DNA of 6,867 bases. It comes from Hydrogenophaga sp. (lineage in GTDB: Bacteria > Pseudomonadota > Gammaproteobacteria > Burkholderiales > Burkholderiaceae_C). Location of the stretch: NCBI GenBank assembly GCA_018335615.1, contig JAGXRS010000365.1:1-6867 (forward strand), read 5' to 3'. Below, piece after piece: positions 5,629 to 6,867 of this stretch (position 1 is the first letter of the stretch; each line of letters opens with the position of its first letter). Position numbers and translations under genes: made by a program. The notes under the pieces are model-generated. The model saw nothing but the letters and a program-made list of their open reading frames with translations. It did no database searches and was not told the origin of the DNA.

Positions 5629-6867
5629 ATGCCTGTCACGATTTCTGTTCCCTCGCCGGCACACCGCAGCCCAGTCGTTCGCCTTCCAGCCCTGGTGTCG
5701 GCACTGGTGGTCAGCACCGTGCTGGCTGCCTGCGGCCCGTCGGCGCCTCCGCCCGGCGGTGGCGGCCCGTCGGCGCCTCCGCCCGGCGGTGGCGGCCCGG
5801 CTGGTGGCATGCCGCCACCGGAGGTGGGCGTTGTCACGGTGGCGCCCGGGGACGTGGGACTGGTGACCGAACTGCCGGGGCGCCTGGAAGCCTCTCGCGT
5901 GGCGCAGGTGCGGGCGCGTGCGGCCGGCATTCTGCAGCAACGCCTGTTCCGCGAAGGCAGCGACGTGAAGGCCGGTCAGGCGCTGTTCCGCATCGACGCG
6001 GCCCCGTATGCCGCCACCCTGCAGAGCGCCCAGGCCAGCCTGGCGCGCGCGCAGGCGAACCTGGGGCAGGCCACGGCGCTGGCCGAGCGCTACAAGCCGC
6101 TGGTGGCGGAGAACGCCATCAGCCAGCAGGAATACGCCAATGCGGTGGCGGCGCAGAAGGCCGCCGAAGCCGACGTGGCGGTGGCACGCGCCGCGGTGCA
6201 GACCGCCAGCATCAACGTGAATTACGCCAACGTGACCGCACCCATCAGCGGGCGCATCGGCCGCGCACTGGTCACCGAAGGCGCGCTGGTGGGGCAGGGC
6301 GAGGCCACGCCGCTGGCCGTGATCCAGCAGGTGGACCCGATGTACGTGAACTTCACCCAGTCGGCTGCCGAGGCCATGCGCCTGCAGCGCGCACTGGCCA
6401 GCGGCCAACTCAAGCAGGCCGGTGCGGGCGCGGCGAGCATCCGCGTGGTGCTGGACGATGGCACGGAACATGGGCAACCGGGCCGCCTGCTGTTTTCTGA
6501 CCTGAGCGTGGACGCGACCACCGGGCAGGTGACGCTGCGGGCCGAAGTGCCCAACCCCGGTGGCATGCTCCTGCCGGGCCTGTATGTGCGCGTCCGCCTG
6601 GAGCAGGCCACCGCTGGCAATGCGCTGACGCTGCCGCAACAGGCCGTGACCCGCTCGGCACAGGGCGACTCGGTGATGGTGGTATCAAGCGAAGGCAAGG
6701 TCGCGCCACGCCCGGTGAAGGTGGGTGGCCAGCAGGGGGGGCAGTGGGTGATCCTCGACGGTCTGCAGGCGGGTGAGCAGGTGATGGTGGACGGCTTCCA
6801 GAAGCTGCGCGGTGACGCACCGGTGAAGGCGGTTCCCTGGAGCGCGCCCGGTTCCGCTCCCGCGGCT
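5629..6867 (+). CDS. acrA: RND efflux periplasmic adaptor lipoprotein, AcrA/MexA type (3' end outside window)
   Basis: Membrane-fusion subunit that links an inner-membrane RND pump to an outer-membrane channel. 413 codons are present with no stop; AcrA is about 397 aa, so little should be missing. The N-terminal hydrophobic stretch (19-34) ends in the lipobox LAAC, with Cys35 the predicted lipidation site. A Pro/Gly linker follows (36-64). The first lipoyl half-motif is at about 97-123 (FREGSDVKAGQALFRID). The alpha-hairpin coiled coil covers about 124-195. The second lipoyl half is at about 203-232 (TAPISGRIGRALVTEGALV). The beta-barrel (about 233-330) contains VDPMYVNFTQS and DATTGQVTLRAEVPNP. 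The membrane-proximal domain (about 331-400) includes LPQQAVTR and GLQAGEQVMVDGFQKLR. It is divergent from its likely repressor. The next gene, beyond the window, should encode the RND transporter. The symbol is by similarity; mexA or ttgA are equivalents. Confidence 0.95.
   Translation, partial: MPVTISVPSPAHRSPVVRLPALVSALVVSTVLAACGPSAPPPGGGGPSAPPPGGGGPAGGMPPPEVGVVTVAPGDVGLVTELPGRLEASRVAQVRARAAGILQQRLFREGSDVKAGQALFRIDAAPYAATLQSAQASLARAQANLGQATALAERYKPLVAENAISQQEYANAVAAQKAAEADVAVARAAVQTASINVNYANVTAPISGRIGRALVTEGALVGQGEATPLAVIQQVDPMYVNFTQSAAEAMRLQRALASGQLKQAGAGAASIRVVLDDGTEHGQPGRLLFSDLSVDATTGQVTLRAEVPNPGGMLLPGLYVRVRLEQATAGNALTLPQQAVTRSAQGDSVMVVSSEGKVAPRPVKVGGQQGGQWVILDGLQAGEQVMVDGFQKLRGDAPVKAVPWSAPGSAPAA
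5734..5793 (+). repeat. Perfect 30-bp tandem duplication in the adaptor linker
   Basis: Two identical 30-base units (5734-5763 and 5764-5793), each encoding GPSAPPPGGG, begin right after the lipidated Cys codon. A partial third unit (GGCCCG, then GCTGGTGGC) follows. The unit is a multiple of three, so copy-number change would lengthen or shorten the linker without a frameshift. It probably forms a flexible tether between the lipid anchor and the folded adaptor. Confidence 0.95.

Noticed and set aside
5519..5866. ATG just after the operator opening a + strand frame that overlaps the adaptor start (possible upstream ORF)
   Set aside because: The ATG lies at or before the predicted transcription start with no ribosome site, and the frame reads out of phase through the adaptor gene.
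5442..6500. Long + strand open frame overlapping the adaptor gene in another frame (352 codons)
   Set aside because: Gly/Arg/Ala-rich composition typical of a shifted frame. It starts upstream of the predicted promoter and has no homology that I recognise.
5617..6639. Long open frame on the - strand (340 codons) opposite the adaptor gene
   Set aside because: Arg/Ala/Gly/His-rich without recognisable motifs. The opposite strand encodes a full AcrA-like domain order.

Overview
The window looks like chromosomal DNA from a GC-rich Gram-negative proteobacterium. A member of the Burkholderiales (for example a Comamonadaceae-like genome) is my best guess. That guess rests only on GC-rich codon use, the style of the proteins and an AcrR-type operator, so it is inference. 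There are two functional blocks, both near the edges of the window.

Block 1 (1-4564, + strand) is an mrp/mnh/sha cation/proton antiporter operon in the order mrpA (3' part only), mrpB, mrpC, mrpD, mrpE, mrpF, mrpG. Mrp is a multi-subunit inner-membrane Na+(K+)/H+ antiporter. MrpA and MrpD resemble the NuoL/M/N subunits of complex I, MrpC resembles NuoK, and the remaining small subunits are needed for assembly and activity. Five of the six gene junctions are ATGA stop/start overlaps. The sixth (mrpD/mrpE) has a one-base gap, so translation is probably tightly coupled. mrpA and mrpB are separate genes (seven-gene layout), and mrpE is unusually short at its N-terminus.

The gap 4565-4740 separates the mrp operon from a convergent gene. 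I see no convincing intrinsic terminator and no supported gene in it.

Block 2 (4741-6867) is a classic RND multidrug-efflux regulatory unit. An AcrR/TtgR-type TetR repressor lies on the - strand. A divergent AcrA/MexA-type periplasmic adaptor lipoprotein lies on the + strand and runs off the right end; its RND pump gene (acrB/mexB type) presumably follows. The 210-base region between them holds a perfect 11+11 bp palindrome (5486-5513). It is very close to the E. coli AcrR box as I remember it, and it contains plausible -35/-10 elements for both directions. This predicts that the repressor shuts off its own gene and the pump operon from one site. The adaptor's linker just after its lipid-anchor cysteine is built from a perfect 30-bp tandem duplication.

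I found no mobile elements, tRNA/rRNA genes or CRISPR arrays. I do not see a wholly new system. The points most worth a second look are the short MrpE, the bidirectional operator/promoter, the linker repeat, and a GC-rich hairpin in the adaptor leader.
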